Shown here: positions 23,884 to 36,762 of the stretch, one piece after another
Layout of the letters: each line of letters begins with the position of its first letter
Numbering within the stretch: the stretch's first letter is position 1
Assembly (NCBI GenBank): GCA_025738555.1
Contig: JAOVFP010000014.1
Span: forward strand, 186,001-250,000
Reading direction: 5' to 3'
Origin: Cyathus striatus
Lineage: Eukaryota > Basidiomycota > Agaricomycetes > Agaricales > Nidulariaceae
Length of the DNA: 64,000 nt
The notes under the pieces: model-generated
What the model was told of the DNA's origin: nothing
What the model saw: the letters and a program-made list of their open reading frames with translations, nothing else
Databases searched by the model: none
Program-made: the position numbers and the translations under genes

Positions 23884-24643
23884 ATGCCTCTCCACCTTGA
23901 CCGCTCCGCTTTCTATGGTGAGCATACCGCAAGTTGAAGACGAAGAGCGCACCTCACGCGTATCCCGCAGGACTGGCATTCTTTACAGCAAGTATACAGA
24001 CCATATTTGGCTTCATCGCAGGATTTATCAATGGACGATCTGCTCTTCTACGTAAGCCTTTGTTCCGCTATTCCAGTGAGCTTAGTACGACATATCGACA
24101 GACCTCTTTGGTAAAATAGCGGGACTAATAGCAATCGCAACATTTACTTGGATCGGGGTGCTGTAGGTTGCTAATGCCCTCTCCCATTAATCAGCTGATT
24201 AGAAACGCAGAACCCGATACAACCATCGCCCACTACTCACCCACATACTCACTCGTACATACGTCCATCTCATATCATTCGTAACCTTCGCAGTCGTATG
24301 GCTCGGTGCGTCAACCCAACATGCACTAGTCCAACTGGAGAGCTAACCCCCAAACAGCGCTAGGAATCATGCTCGCAACTCAAACTCCCCCCGAATGTGA
24401 GGCGCGAACGCTATGGTGTGCAGCAGCGGCATTTTCGGCTACTCTCGCGTTCCTGACGAGCTTATTCTGTGAGTGTGCATAAGTCCGAAGTTGAATAAGC
24501 TTGCTGCATACTTATTTACCCTATCCTACCGCACAGCGTCGACTGCAGCGGTGCTGATTTACAGCCTGGCAACAGTCACAGGGGCTGGGCTTTCAGTGAA
24601 CATTGCAGAAGGCGACAGCAGGAGGAATTATGGTGGAATCTGA
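23884..24643 (+). CDS. Small four-transmembrane protein
   Basis: Six exons (23884-23917, 23971-24051, 24102-24157, 24203-24305, 24358-24468, 24537-24643) give 163 residues. I do not recognise a named family. Four hydrophobic segments are clear: LAFFTASIQTIFGFIAGFI (about 13-31), LIAIATFTWIG (about 46-57), LISFVTFAVVWLALGIML (about 79-96) and a C-terminal pair around FSATLAFLTSLF and AAVLIYSLATVTGAGLSV. A basic loop (KRRTRYNHRP) follows the second helix. The layout resembles MARVEL-like fungal membrane proteins. The intron after exon 3 needs a weak donor (gtgctg) to keep frame; the other donors are ordinary. It converges with the PBDC1 gene, 310 bp away. Confidence 0.75.
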
Positions 24644-24953
24644 GGTTATTTGGTAGGGTGCGAAGCTAGGTTTCAGCGTAGCTAGGAGCTTAAGTCCTGG
24701 CGGAAAGAAGGGAAACGAAGTTTAAATTGAAACAGACTCACTTGTAATGTATTTCTAGGTAATGCATGTTAGCGGACTATTCACGGACGTGCATATAGTA
24801 GTAAAAGTTATATATTCAATACATATCGATGGAATTCGCTTTTCCCTACAGACCGAGTTAGAAAACATTGGAAGCATCCAAAGAGCTATTCCATGAATCA
24901 GTGCTATGCATGCAAAGGTACGCACGCGTAAAACTGAGGTTGGATTGACCGCA
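24644..24953. other. Convergent 3' region
   Basis: No gene seen; the shared 3' flank of the four-TM gene and the PBDC1-family gene. Confidence 0.3.
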
Positions 24954-25961
24954 CTACGACCTGCCACCCTTCTTCTTAGCCTCCTTCTCCTTCTTAGCCC
25001 TCTCCTTTGCTGCATCTTCGATAGCGAGCTGATGAGCCTTCTCGTTCAAACCGAGCCTGTTCCTTGCGATCTGCAGCATTGTCAGCACGTTTCAAATATA
25101 GCACCAGGACAGATGCATGATGCATACCTCGATCGCGTAGAACTGGGGAGCACGCACGAAGAAGCATGTGAGATCCGGAGCAGCGCAGGAAAGAACCAAT
25201 GACAAACTTACCTGTATCCGCGTAACTGTGACGGAGAACAAAGAACCCATCGTTCAATATTCATCTCTGAAAAGAGGATAGATAAACAACGTACCGAAGA
25301 TCGTGTTTTTCTCTCCATACTCATCATTTGCATCTGTGCGGATCAAGGACCCGAAGTTGTACTCCTTCACCTTGTCCTTGTATCTATCGAGAGAAGGCTT
25401 AGCATCGCGTGACGCATGTGCAGCAGATGAAGAGAGACGCACGTTTCGATAAAATCGCGCCAACGCTTCTTGCCATCGGGGCTTTTCATCCATTCTTCGT
25501 CGAGCTTAACAAGCTTTTCATGCGGAGGGGCAGCAAGTTCCGGGAAAGTAGACATGGTATGTTCGAAGATCTCATCGTCGTATCTGCTCGGTATTCAGCG
25601 TCCCGCGTACGTACGCTAGGAGAAAGAGAGCGAGCCAAAAACGCACTTTGTGAGTTTTAGCTCCTTTGGCTCGACTTTTTCGAGGAGATTCCAGTAAGTC
25701 TATCATGGAAGGTATTTAGCGAGCCGTTTGTCTTTGAGTATGTAGCGTCGATCATATCTAACCTGAGCTTGCTCGACGGCTTTCACTGCGAATCTAGCAG
25801 TGTCACGTTAGTTATACGGGGGTCGGAGAGTTGTGTCACCACACGACACCTACTGCTTCTCGATCTGGTCCCGCACGTCAGTGAACACGCGCAGCAGGGA
25901 CAAGCGGTGAGCTCACCTCGAGGAGATTCTGTGCATTGTTGGGGTCGAATTGGGTGGCCAT
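24954..25961 (-). CDS. PBDC1-family (DUF757) protein
   Basis: Nine exons (25961-25917, 25864-25854, 25793-25763, 25699-25647, 25583-25443, 25383-25295, 25225-25212, 25142-25128, 25070-24954) give 171 residues. The protein shows the family's sequence order: MATQFDPNNAQNLLEIEKQF, TYWNLLEKVEPKELKLTKYD, then YDDEIFEHTMSTFPEL, WRDFIETYKDKVKEYNFGSL, IRTDANDEYGEKNTIFVTRI, and FYAIEIARNRLGLNEKAHQL with a Lys/Glu/Ala-rich tail. PBDC1 (polysaccharide biosynthesis domain containing 1) proteins are small, conserved cytosolic proteins; despite the name, no sugar-biosynthetic role is established for them as far as I know. Three exons are only 11, 14 and 15 nt, yet each supplies residues expected in the family. 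Start chosen at the first ATG, preceding the conserved FDPNNA segment. Confidence 0.92.
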
Positions 25962-26348
25962 GGTGGTTTTAGGAGAAGATGAGGTGGCGGTAGATAGGTT
26001 AAGAGAAGGAAAGTGATGATGTGGCAAGAGGTCGAGTGCGCATGGGTGCTGGCGCGGTCGCCTGATCTAAGCGAAATCTTCGCACTGTTGTTGAGCGACG
26101 AATCACACGTGCGATCACGCCCTCCATTCCAAAGATGCGCCTCCTATCCATCGTTATCTAAGGGGCTATTCACTGTTGCTAGCAACGAACAGCGCGCCAC
26201 GCATAGCATGAAACAGTGTCAACATCGTACACTGAGAGAATATGCCAGTTTGAGTTCAAAAGTAATACAACTATGGTACAACAAGGAAAAATACATTTAC
26301 TTCTATTCTATAGCAAAAAGGGCTAGGACCAGAGCTCGTCGTAGCAAT
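25962..26348. other. PBDC1 upstream region
   Basis: No gene seen. The promoter of the PBDC1-family gene lies here, followed by the 3' flank of the Myb gene. The long plus-strand frame at 26013-26699 crosses it but is a shadow. Confidence 0.3.
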
Positions 26349-27690
26349 CTACGAAGGCCCGACTCCAAACCGTTTCAGTTTCTCAAAGTATTTCTGGACG
26401 CGACTCGCGACCTGGCGTGGCGTCCGCCTGCCACCCATAGCCCTCGATATTTTCTGCCATCTATCAACAGCATCAGTAACATCTCACAATCAAACGCTGA
26501 CAACGCACCTAAATTTCTCTCCAGCAGGAATCTGCTCAAGCAGCTGTTCCAGGAGATGCTGTTCAGAAACGGACCAGGCCTGCTTGTACGTCTCCGGTTT
26601 GGGTTTCGCAGGTTTCCCCTGAGCAGCTGGCTCAGGAGGGGCGCTCGTGTCAGCAAACTCCGTATCAGAAGAGGCGCCTTTCGTGTCGCCTTTTTTTGAC
26701 TTCTTCCGCGGTGGTGCGGGCGGTTTGTCAGGAGTCGCTTCTTTGGTCCGCGAGAGCTTGAGTTTAACAGTGGGTTTGCGCGTTCGGGAACCCTTTGATG
26801 CGTTGATGTGTGCTGTAGAAGCGGGAGTGGGATGTGATGGAGTTGGTGGGTCATCGATAATGGGCATGGAGGTGGGATTTGGGGTAGAATCGTCGTCGAG
26901 GGAGATGTCGACCTCCATACTCTCGTCTTCAACATCATGGCGTATGAACACCCCACTGTTGCCGTTGTAAGAAGAGGGCAGACTTAAACCTGAAGCATGT
27001 ATCTTTCTCTTCAGCTCCCGAATCTTTGCCCTCTCCAGCTCCTTCTTCAGCTCGAAAGGATCGAGCTCAGGCTCACTCTCCTCTTCAGGTTCGGAGAGGT
27101 ACCCAATGCTCGCCAGAACAGGATCGATGATGACTTTCCGTGCTTGCTTCACGAGTTTCTGAAGGTCAGAGAGCTCCGAGTGTTGTTTGGTGTGCGGCTC
27201 ATTTCGTTGGACATAGGCTTGGCGGGCTTTTAGCGCGAGCGCATGGAGGGGTGTAGGATCTAGAAGGTTGAATGAGCGCCTAGCTCAACCGCATACAGGG
27301 ATGCGTGACTTACCATGCGAATCAAATACCCCCAGCTTATAGTTTTCGTGATGTCTAACTTGTTTTCCAGAGACTCGCTCAGGCGAAATGCACTATCGTT
27401 TAGCTGTGCAAAATTGAAAAGTCCCATCAGCATGATGACCGAAAAGGTTCTCAAAGACGAAGAAAACACACCCTGTCAGTCAGATCTGAGACTAAAATAT
27501 CGGGTTCGTCGTATATATCCTTCTGCAACTGCTGAAGCTTTTCTATGTCTGCCCGTGCTCGATTGAGCAAGGCCTTCTGGTTCTGAATAAAGGTTTGCAG
27601 CGCCTCAAGTCTATGGATATGAGACTTTATGAGAAAACTGAAAGAGTAGGGGGGAAAGAGGACTCACGTTTGGGCGCGTTGGTTGTCCAT
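26349..27690 (-). CDS. Myb/SANT-domain protein, ZZZ3-like
   Basis: Five exons (27690-27668, 27610-27472, 27392-27314, 27259-26509, 26460-26349) give 367 residues. The N-terminus is helical and coiled-coil-like (LEALQTFIQNQKALLNRARA, LQQLQKDIYDEPDILVSDLT), then LGVFDSHDPTPLHALALKAR. A Glu/Pro-rich linker and a Lys-rich stretch (PPRKKSKKGD) lead to a single C-terminal Myb repeat: AWSVSEQHLLEQLLEQIP ... RWQKISRAMGGRRTPRQVAS RVQKYFEKL. W-S-x2-E-Q and RWQKIS-x2-MG-x-RTPRQVASRVQKYF match the Myb repeat of ZZZ3-type chromatin proteins, which in animals belong to the ATAC acetyltransferase complex. No ZZ zinc finger is visible, so only the Myb part is shared. A nuclear role is inferred. The acceptor before exon 3 (gatag) is chosen because the first AG upstream breaks the frame. 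Confidence 0.88.
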
Positions 27691-29078
27691 TTGGGTGGTG
27701 CAATCATCGAACGGGCGGGAATGGGGGAGATATTCCAAAAATTGGAAGGGGAATATGTATATGAGCAACAATCTAGCTTTCTCACGCCCCTGCCGAAAGT
27801 TTTGTATTTGCAGTTCCGATTTGGCAGATGCCGGTCAGGCTACATGCAATTGCTACGTTTAGTTTTCTCTCAATTATTTCCTTGTCAATACTTACTGCGA
27901 CTCAGTACTCAAGTACTCATCATTGATCTATTCAATGGGCCTTCTTGTATCTATTTACTTCGAAGCTGACACTGGTAGGTCTCTGAGAGGAGTAGTCGAT
28001 TGCGATCACTTTCTGTCAAACAAGACCGTGTAAAACTGGGTCAGAAAAAAAGACAGAAGACTAGTCGTTGGAGAAGGGGATTCTTTAAGAACTTTTCCAT
28101 ATCTTCTTGCTTTCATATCTAAGACATTCTTGTATTCTCCTACTCACATCAGTTCAGTATTAATCATGCTCTGTGTCCAGCCACAAAGGAGTGCATTCGG
28201 ATGGCAAACGATCTCAAGCAATTGAACTCATCAACCTGGTCCTGCGCTGGCTCACTCCTCAGCCCACTTGCTATGTGTCATTCAGCCTTTCGACGTCCGT
28301 GCCCTATTTATTGACCTGAAGTCAGAAAACCAGCTGGAAAGACTAGAAGGCCGCCACCGGAGCGGCGCTCTTTCTCATTCCATCTGTCCGCCACCGATAC
28401 GGATGGTGTGTCCGCTACTGCTATTGTTATATATCAAGGCTATCATCTGAGCTTTTAGCATTTCTTCCTGGACAGATTCGCAGGCGTCGTGCTATTCAAC
28501 GTATTGCGTGTCCTAGCGTCGGTAGTCTCGCGAAACATTGATTAATGCGACGTGCTGTGCGTTCTGACACTAATGCGAATCTTCTGATCTTTTAATCCGT
28601 CGTCAATTCTCTAATTCCTTGATGATAAATGGCCTTGGCAAGTCAGTCAAGTTTTAGTCTCTAGTTCATATTTTTGAATGACAATAGAATACTTGCCAAT
28701 GCCAATCTAAGGTTCAGAGGGCAGATCCGAAACAAGCACTTCCCGTACTCTTTCAATCTGGTGTCAAACATAATTTTTGATAAAGAAAGTATTTGGAGTT
28801 GGGTATTCTATTGCCACTTGAGAGCTGTGGGATGATGATTCCTGAGTCCTGACGGTCCTCGGCGGGAGGGCTCGAGAGAAACGCGCACCTGATCTAGTGA
28901 CACGCGTGACATATCGCGTCTGTGACACGCTACCCTAATTTTGATCAGGGCGTCACGACGTTCTTCCCTCCCACAGCCATCTAGGGACGTCTTCATCTTA
29001 GAATTCGGGTACACTCTAGCTTTATACCCATATATCATTGCTCATTCCTTTACTTTCTATTGACGAAGACCTCCTATC
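27691..29078. other. Divergent intergenic region
   Basis: About 1.4 kb with no supportable gene, between the Myb gene (minus) and TOF1 (plus); it must hold both promoters. No repeat or RNA gene seen. Confidence 0.35.
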
Positions 29079-32000
29079 ATGGATGACGAAGAACTAATCG
29101 ACATCTCCTCGGACGAATCCGATAACCAAGCAGCCTTTGATAGGCGGGCTCTCCTTGCGCCAGTGGTTACTCGTGTCGTCGATGCGTTGGGCGGGAATGA
29201 GACGGGAGAATATAGAATGGGAGATGAAGTTACAGGATGCTTGCGGGACCTAAAGAAGTTGTGGAGGAAGGATGAGACGGACGACGAGCGGACCGTGGCT
29301 CGTCTCTTTTGGGAGTCGCGGGTACTGCTTAACGACCTCATCCCTATCCTCTTGCTGACGGCAGGGAGGGGCCTGGTGGAGGACAAACGTGCTATCCTGT
29401 GCGCGGACTTGATAACAGCAATGACTTGGCCCATAGATATGTCGGAGGAGTTGAAGGAACTGGACGAGGAATTGGACAAAGGTACCGACTACACGCAGCT
29501 TATGGAGAGTCATTTACATTACAAGGCCGCTCTGCTAAAACCTGGGGTGATGGATGCATTCTTTGGAATTATGCTTCCGCCTTTGGCGAAGGGCAGGAGG
29601 GAGCGAACGGAACGGGACGGACAGATCGTCAACGTCATTCTGCACCTCGTCCGGAACCTTGCTTTTATCAAGGACTTACCCACCAACTCTCGTGCCAGCG
29701 CTGACCAGGCCGAGTTCTCCTCGCTGCAGTCCAGGTTCATCAAAATAATGTCGGAGTCCCGCACGATCCAGCTTCTTCTTACTATCGCGGCTAACGCCGA
29801 TAATGATCCACTCTTCAACACCTGGAATACGCTCGTGCTTGAGATTTTGTACTTGCTATTTCGAGGCGTTAAACCCACTCTTTTGGCAACAAATCAAGTA
29901 AAAGTAAGCTTTGCTTTTGCTGTTATTACTTGTCGCGTGGAGCTAATGTATGCAATAGCAACCTACTGAGACGCTACACCGCCTGCTTGCGCAAGAAGAG
30001 CGCTTCAAGCGTGATTTGGCTAGGAAGTCTAGTACCCGCCACTCACGCTTCGGTACGACCATCTCAGTCAAGCTCAACCCCAGCAAAAAGCATGCCCAGA
30101 CCAATGAGGATAGGGGCAACGAGGCTGATACTGAGCAGGTTCCGAACTCCAACAAGTCGCTCGTTCTGCACCGTCAACAAGCGATCAACCGCGAGGCAGG
30201 AAGTATCCTCGACATGTCGAAGCACCGGAAGGGGAAGAAAGGAAACACAGTGGACGAACTAACCCGCGACGATAATCTCTCTATAGAAGCGAGAACAGTA
30301 CTACAAAATCTCGCCACTGACTTTATCGAAGCTTGCTTTAATCGTAGGTGATACTCTCTATGCACTTGTCTTCTAACACTCTGATTCAACTCCTGTTTCA
30401 AGCTTTCTTATCGGCTCTGCTTAAGGATATCAGATCAGAGAGAGCGAAAATCACGGAAAAGGATAATCTTCGTCTCTTGTTTGTGACAAAATGGTTTCTT
30501 GAGTTCTTCCTCGCAATGCGAGCCAATGAGCAAGGTAAAGGCGAACAAACTGACAGATGGAGCTTCACTCTCGTTGGGGAGGTGACTGAGCGATCTTGGA
30601 TTGCTTGGGTACTAAAGCGGATGCGCGCAGCTGTCGACGAAAAAGTAACGTTCAAATTCTATAGCTGGTTCTATTGATTGACTCTTATTCTGATGTTTAG
30701 CCAAAACTCTGGACCGAGCTGCAAGCAGGCATAGAGTGTCTTACTCAGTTGTTGCTTCTCATCGACAAGATGTCGCTGACCGATATTTCTGACCCAACGT
30801 TGTCCGAGGCTGCAGATATCATTCGCCAGCAGCTTATTTACAATGGAGAAGTACTTGATATAGCATATGACAGTTTACGAACGTATAAGGAAGGAACACA
30901 ATCATTGGTATATTTGGATGCCAGCGTCCATTTGGCATATGCGCTCTTGCGGATGTTGGAAAGATGGGGGAAGGGAAAAGGTGGGGATATGTACGTACGA
31001 AAGAAGACCACGAAAAGGAAGAAGAAAGGGAAAGGTCCGTATAGCCTTTCATTTAAGACTTTTTACCAGGATAATAATACGAATGAAAGTTATGGACGAA
31101 GAAAATGGCATACCGGATGTCGAAGAGGTCGAAGAAGATGACGAGGAGATTATACACGAAACCATGTTTACATTTGAAGCATTTGAGATGGTAAGAGAAA
31201 CAATTCGCTTGTTGCGGTTTCACTAACTTAATCATTGCAATTCTAGAGATTTGCGAATTCTGAAATTACCCAAACACTCCTAACATACCTGGCGAGATAC
31301 AGAGAGTTCTCGTCCTCGGAAAATATGCGAAGAGTGGTCAGTCTTTTACATAGGCAGGCGGTACGAGCCAAAGCGGAAGGGCTCTTCTTTCAGGTATGAT
31401 CGAACTGTTTCAGCACGAGGCGTGTGGCGCACACACACTTACTGACGTCGGTCGTTTTCACTGCATCCCGCACTTTTACGTATCGATTATAGGTATCGAC
31501 TTTGGACCTTTTCAAGTCTATCCTCGACGATCAAAAGTCCCTTCCGCGAGAACAACCGTACAAGGACTTGGTGAACCTGATCAACTTCATATTGCGGAAA
31601 TTTTTCAAAGCTTTGGCGGAGGATACATTCTTAGCAATCGAGGTACGGGTCGCATCATTCATAAATTACGACTCATTGCTCTTCTTGCTCACCCTATTGC
31701 TAGGCTTTCTTCCCTAAAAACCGCGGACACTGGAAGCAGTACTCCAGTTATGAACCTGAACAGAAAGCTCAGCGGGAGAAAAGAGTCGCTGAAAATACTC
31801 GGTTCCCGCCAGACATCAAGGTTAAGAAAGGGTATTCGTGGAGCGATCAGATTGGTATTGCCATTGCTGCACTTGTGGACGAGGGACAGATTGCGCTCGT
31901 ACAATGGACGAAAGAGGTATGCGTAAACTCGTGTTCACTGCTAATAATGATTGTTCATGTTATTAGCTATTGGAAAGTGCAATCGATCAACGTCGAAGAA

Positions 32001-33128
32001 TTATAGGAGAAATAGACAAAAGAGACGCAATTGATGAACTCGATGAAGACGATAGGGATGCCATATTTCGACAGCAACAGCCATCAGCAGAGGCAATGGA
32101 GAAAATCACGGATTACTGTAAGCATAATCTCCTGGATCAGCTGTCACTAAGTACATCTTCTAAATACCTTAGTGATCCCGTACCTGGACGATGAGCATGC
32201 AGAGGCAGCAACTAAGAATCCTCGGTTGAAACTTTTGTTTAGGCTCTGCAAGTTCTCGGTTCTAGACGAAGGTACCGTCCTCCTAAGACATAAAGTTTTA
32301 GCAAGTTTATGAATTTAGTAATACTTACCAGACGTCGACGAATTTGAGTGGTATATTCCTAGAGCGATTGCCCCTTCCGATATGCATGACACGGTTGTGG
32401 TCATCAGCCAGTTTTTAGAGAAACCTATTGATTTGGAAGGGAAAAAGGCGACGGACCTTCTCAGCAAAAATCGAAGACGCGCACGACGGCGCTCTCCATC
32501 GCCCAACTCGGATCCCGACATTCCCGAGAAACGAGCTCGGCAAAAGGACAAAGAGAAGCAACAATATAAGTCAGCCCAATTTATCGAGGATAGCGACGAA
32601 GAGTATGGTGATATTGAGGCGTTCCTGGCGAAAGAGAAGTCACTCCGCGAAAAGGCTGCTGCTACTGCTGCTGCGACTAGTGGCCGGCCGAGCGTGATGA
32701 AATCTGCGGGGACGAAGAAGCGTCGCAAAAAAGGGGGAGAAGGGGGTGTGAAAAAGAAGAGAAAGGCTGACGGATCGTCCGCCGCAGATAATACGGCGGA
32801 GGAGTTTGGTGGAGAAGACAAAGAAAGCTCAAACAGTGATTCTGATATTTCCGGTACATCCCCTGCGGGCCCAACTCCGTCGAGCAAGAGCATGAACGAG
32901 CGGTCTGAAGCTGAGCCGCCCAAACCAGCTCCTCGACCAAAACCACGGCCAATACGGCGAATGCTTTCATCACAGTCCTCGCCGCCTTCGGAACCACCCA
33001 ATGAATTGTCAGGCGGAGGTAAAAACCCTACTCTTCCGAATGATAGTTTAGATGACGTTCATCCTGCTCCTCGAGCTGGAACGTCTCGTTCTAAGCGACT
33101 AATTCTTTCGGATGATGAAGACGATTGA
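29079..33128 (+). CDS. TOF1: Replication fork protection protein Tof1/Swi1 (Timeless family)
   Basis: Eleven exons (29079-29903, 29959-30343, 30403-30644, 30701-31034, 31090-31190, 31247-31393, 31493-31642, 31704-31916, 31967-32117, 32173-32271, 32332-33128) give 1147 residues, all phases consistent. The N-terminal Timeless domain is clear: LLNDLIPILLLTAGRGLVED, KRAILCADLITAMTWPID, VNVILHLVRNLAFIKDLP, LLLTIAANADNDPLFNTWNT, LEILYLLFRGVKP, then a basic segment with STRHSRFGTT. The C-terminal half has KKGYSWSDQIGIAIAALVDE, followed by an acidic/basic disordered tail (about 250 residues, Ser/Pro/Lys/Glu-rich) ending LILSDDEDD. Tof1 pairs with Csm3/Tipin at replication forks, promotes pausing at barriers and mediates checkpoint signalling through Mrc1. 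Nuclear. The intron after 31034 has an unusual donor, gtccgt. Confidence 0.95.
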
Positions 33129-36100
33129 CAAATAAGGCGACTTTAATTTTTGTTGCTGACTACTCCACAATATTCTTTCTCTCACTAATTTATTTGCGCC
33201 CATACTGCAAATGCTTCGGAGCTCCGCGAAGACTGCTTTATTTCAAGTTCATCCCATCCGACTGGACTAATACCCGCAGGCTTTCATCGACCTGATTATC
33301 TTAACGAATAGGTCCTTACTACATGTGTCCATTATCTGATGTATTAGAATCACCATATCGCATCGCGTCCTTTCTCTGGAAACTAACCTACGATAGCCTT
33401 TGCTTGTATTAGGTTTCCCGACGCTTGTAGAAAGGCTCCGGTGTGCCTCTCCATTTGAACATCGCGTAGACGTCAACAAGTGGGTCTCCTCTCCGAGTCA
33501 TCAATCAGGGTTCCATTTTGTATTACTCTATCACCCACCAAAGAGGGCCCACTAAGTTCTAAAAAGACTGGTGACGATCACGCGTTTCCCTCACTGAATC
33601 CTCGTTAAAAATGCAGCTAATGACCTCCTGAGCACTCTCTTGATGAAGAGCGAGTGCAGTTCATTTTTGTGGAGTCGGATCTCGGTCTACAAAAATCTAC
33701 AGGATCCCACGCAACCTATGTGGAATCGGTGCGACCTCCGTTGACCCTTTGCGTTTTGAATACATTCATTTTCTTGATTTTTTTTGGAAACATTTTGGCT
33801 GTTACTGCCTATAACCCTTTACAGATTGTATCCGTCGGTAGCTCGGTAGGCTTATCTCGTGCTCTTTACTAAATCGCCTTCAGATATTCATGTTGTCGAA
33901 TAATTTCTGTACTCAGACCTTTGTTTTATTGAACTCAATGATCACGCGATTACACCGGAATTCTCGATGTTCTCCATAGCCAACAACATCAACCTTTTGG
34001 CCTGGATTACCTCTACTCCGCATTGTAAATACCAATACCTTTATTGGGTTTGACTGCATTTCACGACGAACATCGACATATATCCATTTGAGTGGCTGAG
34101 TGACACTAGCTTAGTTCCGCTAATCTTGATAGCGCAGTATGCAACCCACAGAAGCAGAATAAGTATAATTGTTTTTCTCTGAAAAAATTCCCAGACACGG
34201 CCTTCCGCTTTCACATCAATTCAACGCCTCAACATTTATCAGGGAGTGTGTTCTCTTAATCAACGCGGAGGCGCCCTGGACACGCATGTGGAAAGAACAG
34301 CTGGACAACTAAAGTCCTGGAGACACCCGAGTGCTTACACCCCGAGGAAATCCTGTGAAGCTCTGGCAAGCATAATCGTACATGTAGCAGGAGTGTGATC
34401 AAATATGATTTGCGCGGGGCACTATAATGTGGTGCGCTGAAGGATTCTCACCTTGAAAGTACTTGACTCGTGTTGCGCTAAATGGCAGCTGGTACTAAGT
34501 GACAACTGGCTTCTGGCCGATGTAAACTTAACCGACCCCTCCGACTCTCGAGTCAGGCGCAGAGTATGCGACTTGCCTGCATTGGCGGGATAAAGCTTCA
34601 CGGCAACTCAGACGACCCCCGCTGCACCTCTGGCTCGGCCGCAAAGGCCCACAGCACTGCCATAGGTTGCGGATCATGAAGTTTCTATTCATCTTCAAAG
34701 AGGCATTTTCTCTACAGCGTCTGGCCCTTGAAGTACACAATCCTCGGCAGTAAATCACCCTGGGACATGCATGGGAATTAGAAGCATCACGCCCTCCTTG
34801 GCTATTCCGGTGTTCCGAAACATTCGCAGCGTCCATTAACACGTCAAAAGGCTGTCAGCGCAGACCTCGACGACCAGGGCACGACGTGAGGGGAGTTAGA
34901 GGGCGAATGGAAACCGAGAAACCAACTTTCACAAGTAGATAGATAGAGGGATTACTTTCAATCCGAAATGAAGCTGTTTCCCAGTGTACAAGTAGAAGAC
35001 TGAGGAAGATGAAAAAAGTAATTTCGCTGAACAGTAAGCTGCCATTCCGATGTTCCAGGGTATTATGTTCCATATCAGAATCCAGTTAATAGGCTAAACC
35101 CAAGTCTTGCGGGTTATTCCGAAGTGGAGGCGCTTCTGCCAAATGAGTAAATATTCAAAAGCAGAACTTGCAGGACACTGCGGTCACCTTCTGTCTACAA
35201 AGGTGGAGACATGAGTCGAAGATATCAATCATGAACCGCCTAGTGCGGAGATTGGCCGCGTGGGTGAACAACTGTGCACACAGTGACGCGTGCAAGAACC
35301 CCAAGGCAACGGGTGATGCGCCGAATGTCGCCCAAAATAATTCACGTTTCAAAAAAGAAAACACCGCAATTAGTTCCAAGAATTCTGCGCCTAGTAGGAA
35401 GAAGACATGCTAGAAAATGCATCTCCCTTGCCGGGAAAAATTCGATACTATGGCCGCCTGCAAAGCAAAATATCCGTTGATCCTGGTAAGTACCCTGAGG
35501 TAGAACTTAAGAAGGAGGGGAGGTTTTTATACACGTCCGGATAGCTAGATTATAACTCGAGCGAGAGGCAGGAGTTTCGCCGCATGCGAGAGTAGCCACA
35601 GAAAACGATCAGGTGAAAGCCAGTTTTCGTTCCTTCGCCAGGATGAGGCTCAGCTGCGTTTGAACGGAGTCAAGGCGTGAACTGAAGAGCAGGAGTGTGC
35701 CACAGTCGCAGGCTGAGGCAGCAGACGAAAGAAACATTGGACAGTTCGGTTATGCGCGCGATTGGTGGGTTTTAGATAACTGAATAGATAGAATAGATAG
35801 CAGGAGTGAGGAGCAGGATTAGTTGCGTTTCCATGGGATCCGAGGAAATAGAGGAGAAAAGCAGATAAAACTTCACGTGCTATGATGGAAAAGTGTAGAT
35901 AGGAAGCTATTTGTGGGTCAAAGCCTGCGCCACTAAGCCATTTAGATGTATATTCACTACGGAAGAAGAGAGGACTGGCGAAACGGGGGCTGAGTATGGG
36001 CTGAGCTGGAGATGAGCGGTCGCGGAGTTGCGGGAGTTGAAAAAAGACATCTCGATCTGATACGAGGACATTTTTTGTATTTTTGCGAGATTTATTCGAG

Positions 36101-36762
36101 TCTTTTCTGGGAAATTCAATACGGAAGCATTCCATGTTGATCCCCGATCAAAGAAGCTCTCCCAGGCACATAGCATTTCGCTCAACAGCCAAAAACGATG
36201 ACAACGCGCAAATTGCCGTGCTGCCGATGGCAGGAATGGTTCGTGCTGGCCATCAGACGAACTGACCCGGACAGCGACAGATACAGACCGAGATACAGCT
36301 GACAGCGAATCTGCAACTGCATCTTGCATCTTGCCAGTAACCTATCTGGGCTGATATGCTGGACATAGGTACATTGACGGCTTGGGTATGTAAACCAAAC
36401 CGCCAGAGCTTGTGTGCGATGTCCAGATTCGGACGCTTCGAGGGCAGATCGAGGATATGCTGAAACTTTGACCGACAAGAGTAGTCTTCAAAATGACTGT
36501 CCACGAGAGAACCGAGCCAATGGTACCCTGTCTGTCGCAGGGTCAGGCCAATTCAACTCCTGCTTGCCTCAGATCGTGCAAGCGAACAAGCCGGAAAACG
36601 CGACAACACTACTGCACAAAGAATGGGTGGATCTAGAAAGGAAAAAGGAATTTAAAAATCTCTCCAACCGGCGCTGCATCCATGAAGTGATATAAGCCTC
36701 AGCTCTCGCCTCGCTATCGTTTTTACAGCCCCGATCTCCTTTCCCCCAACTTACGTGATTCA
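33129..36762. other. 3.6-kb gene-poor region upstream of the bZIP gene
   Basis: No gene I can support. Minus-strand frames of 161 and 140 codons around 35650-36329 overlap each other in different frames, lack motifs and lack sensible flanking exons. The length of this gap may reflect an extended promoter for the bZIP gene. Confidence 0.35.

Noticed and set aside
26013..26699. 228-codon plus-strand frame
   Set aside because: It crosses the Myb exon of the minus-strand gene and has no motif; the Myb repeat on the other strand decides the matter.
32315..33001. 228-codon minus-strand frame
   Set aside because: Antisense of the low-complexity TOF1 tail.
35650..36329. 161- and 140-codon minus-strand frames
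   Set aside because: They overlap in different frames and neither shows a domain or splice-consistent partner.
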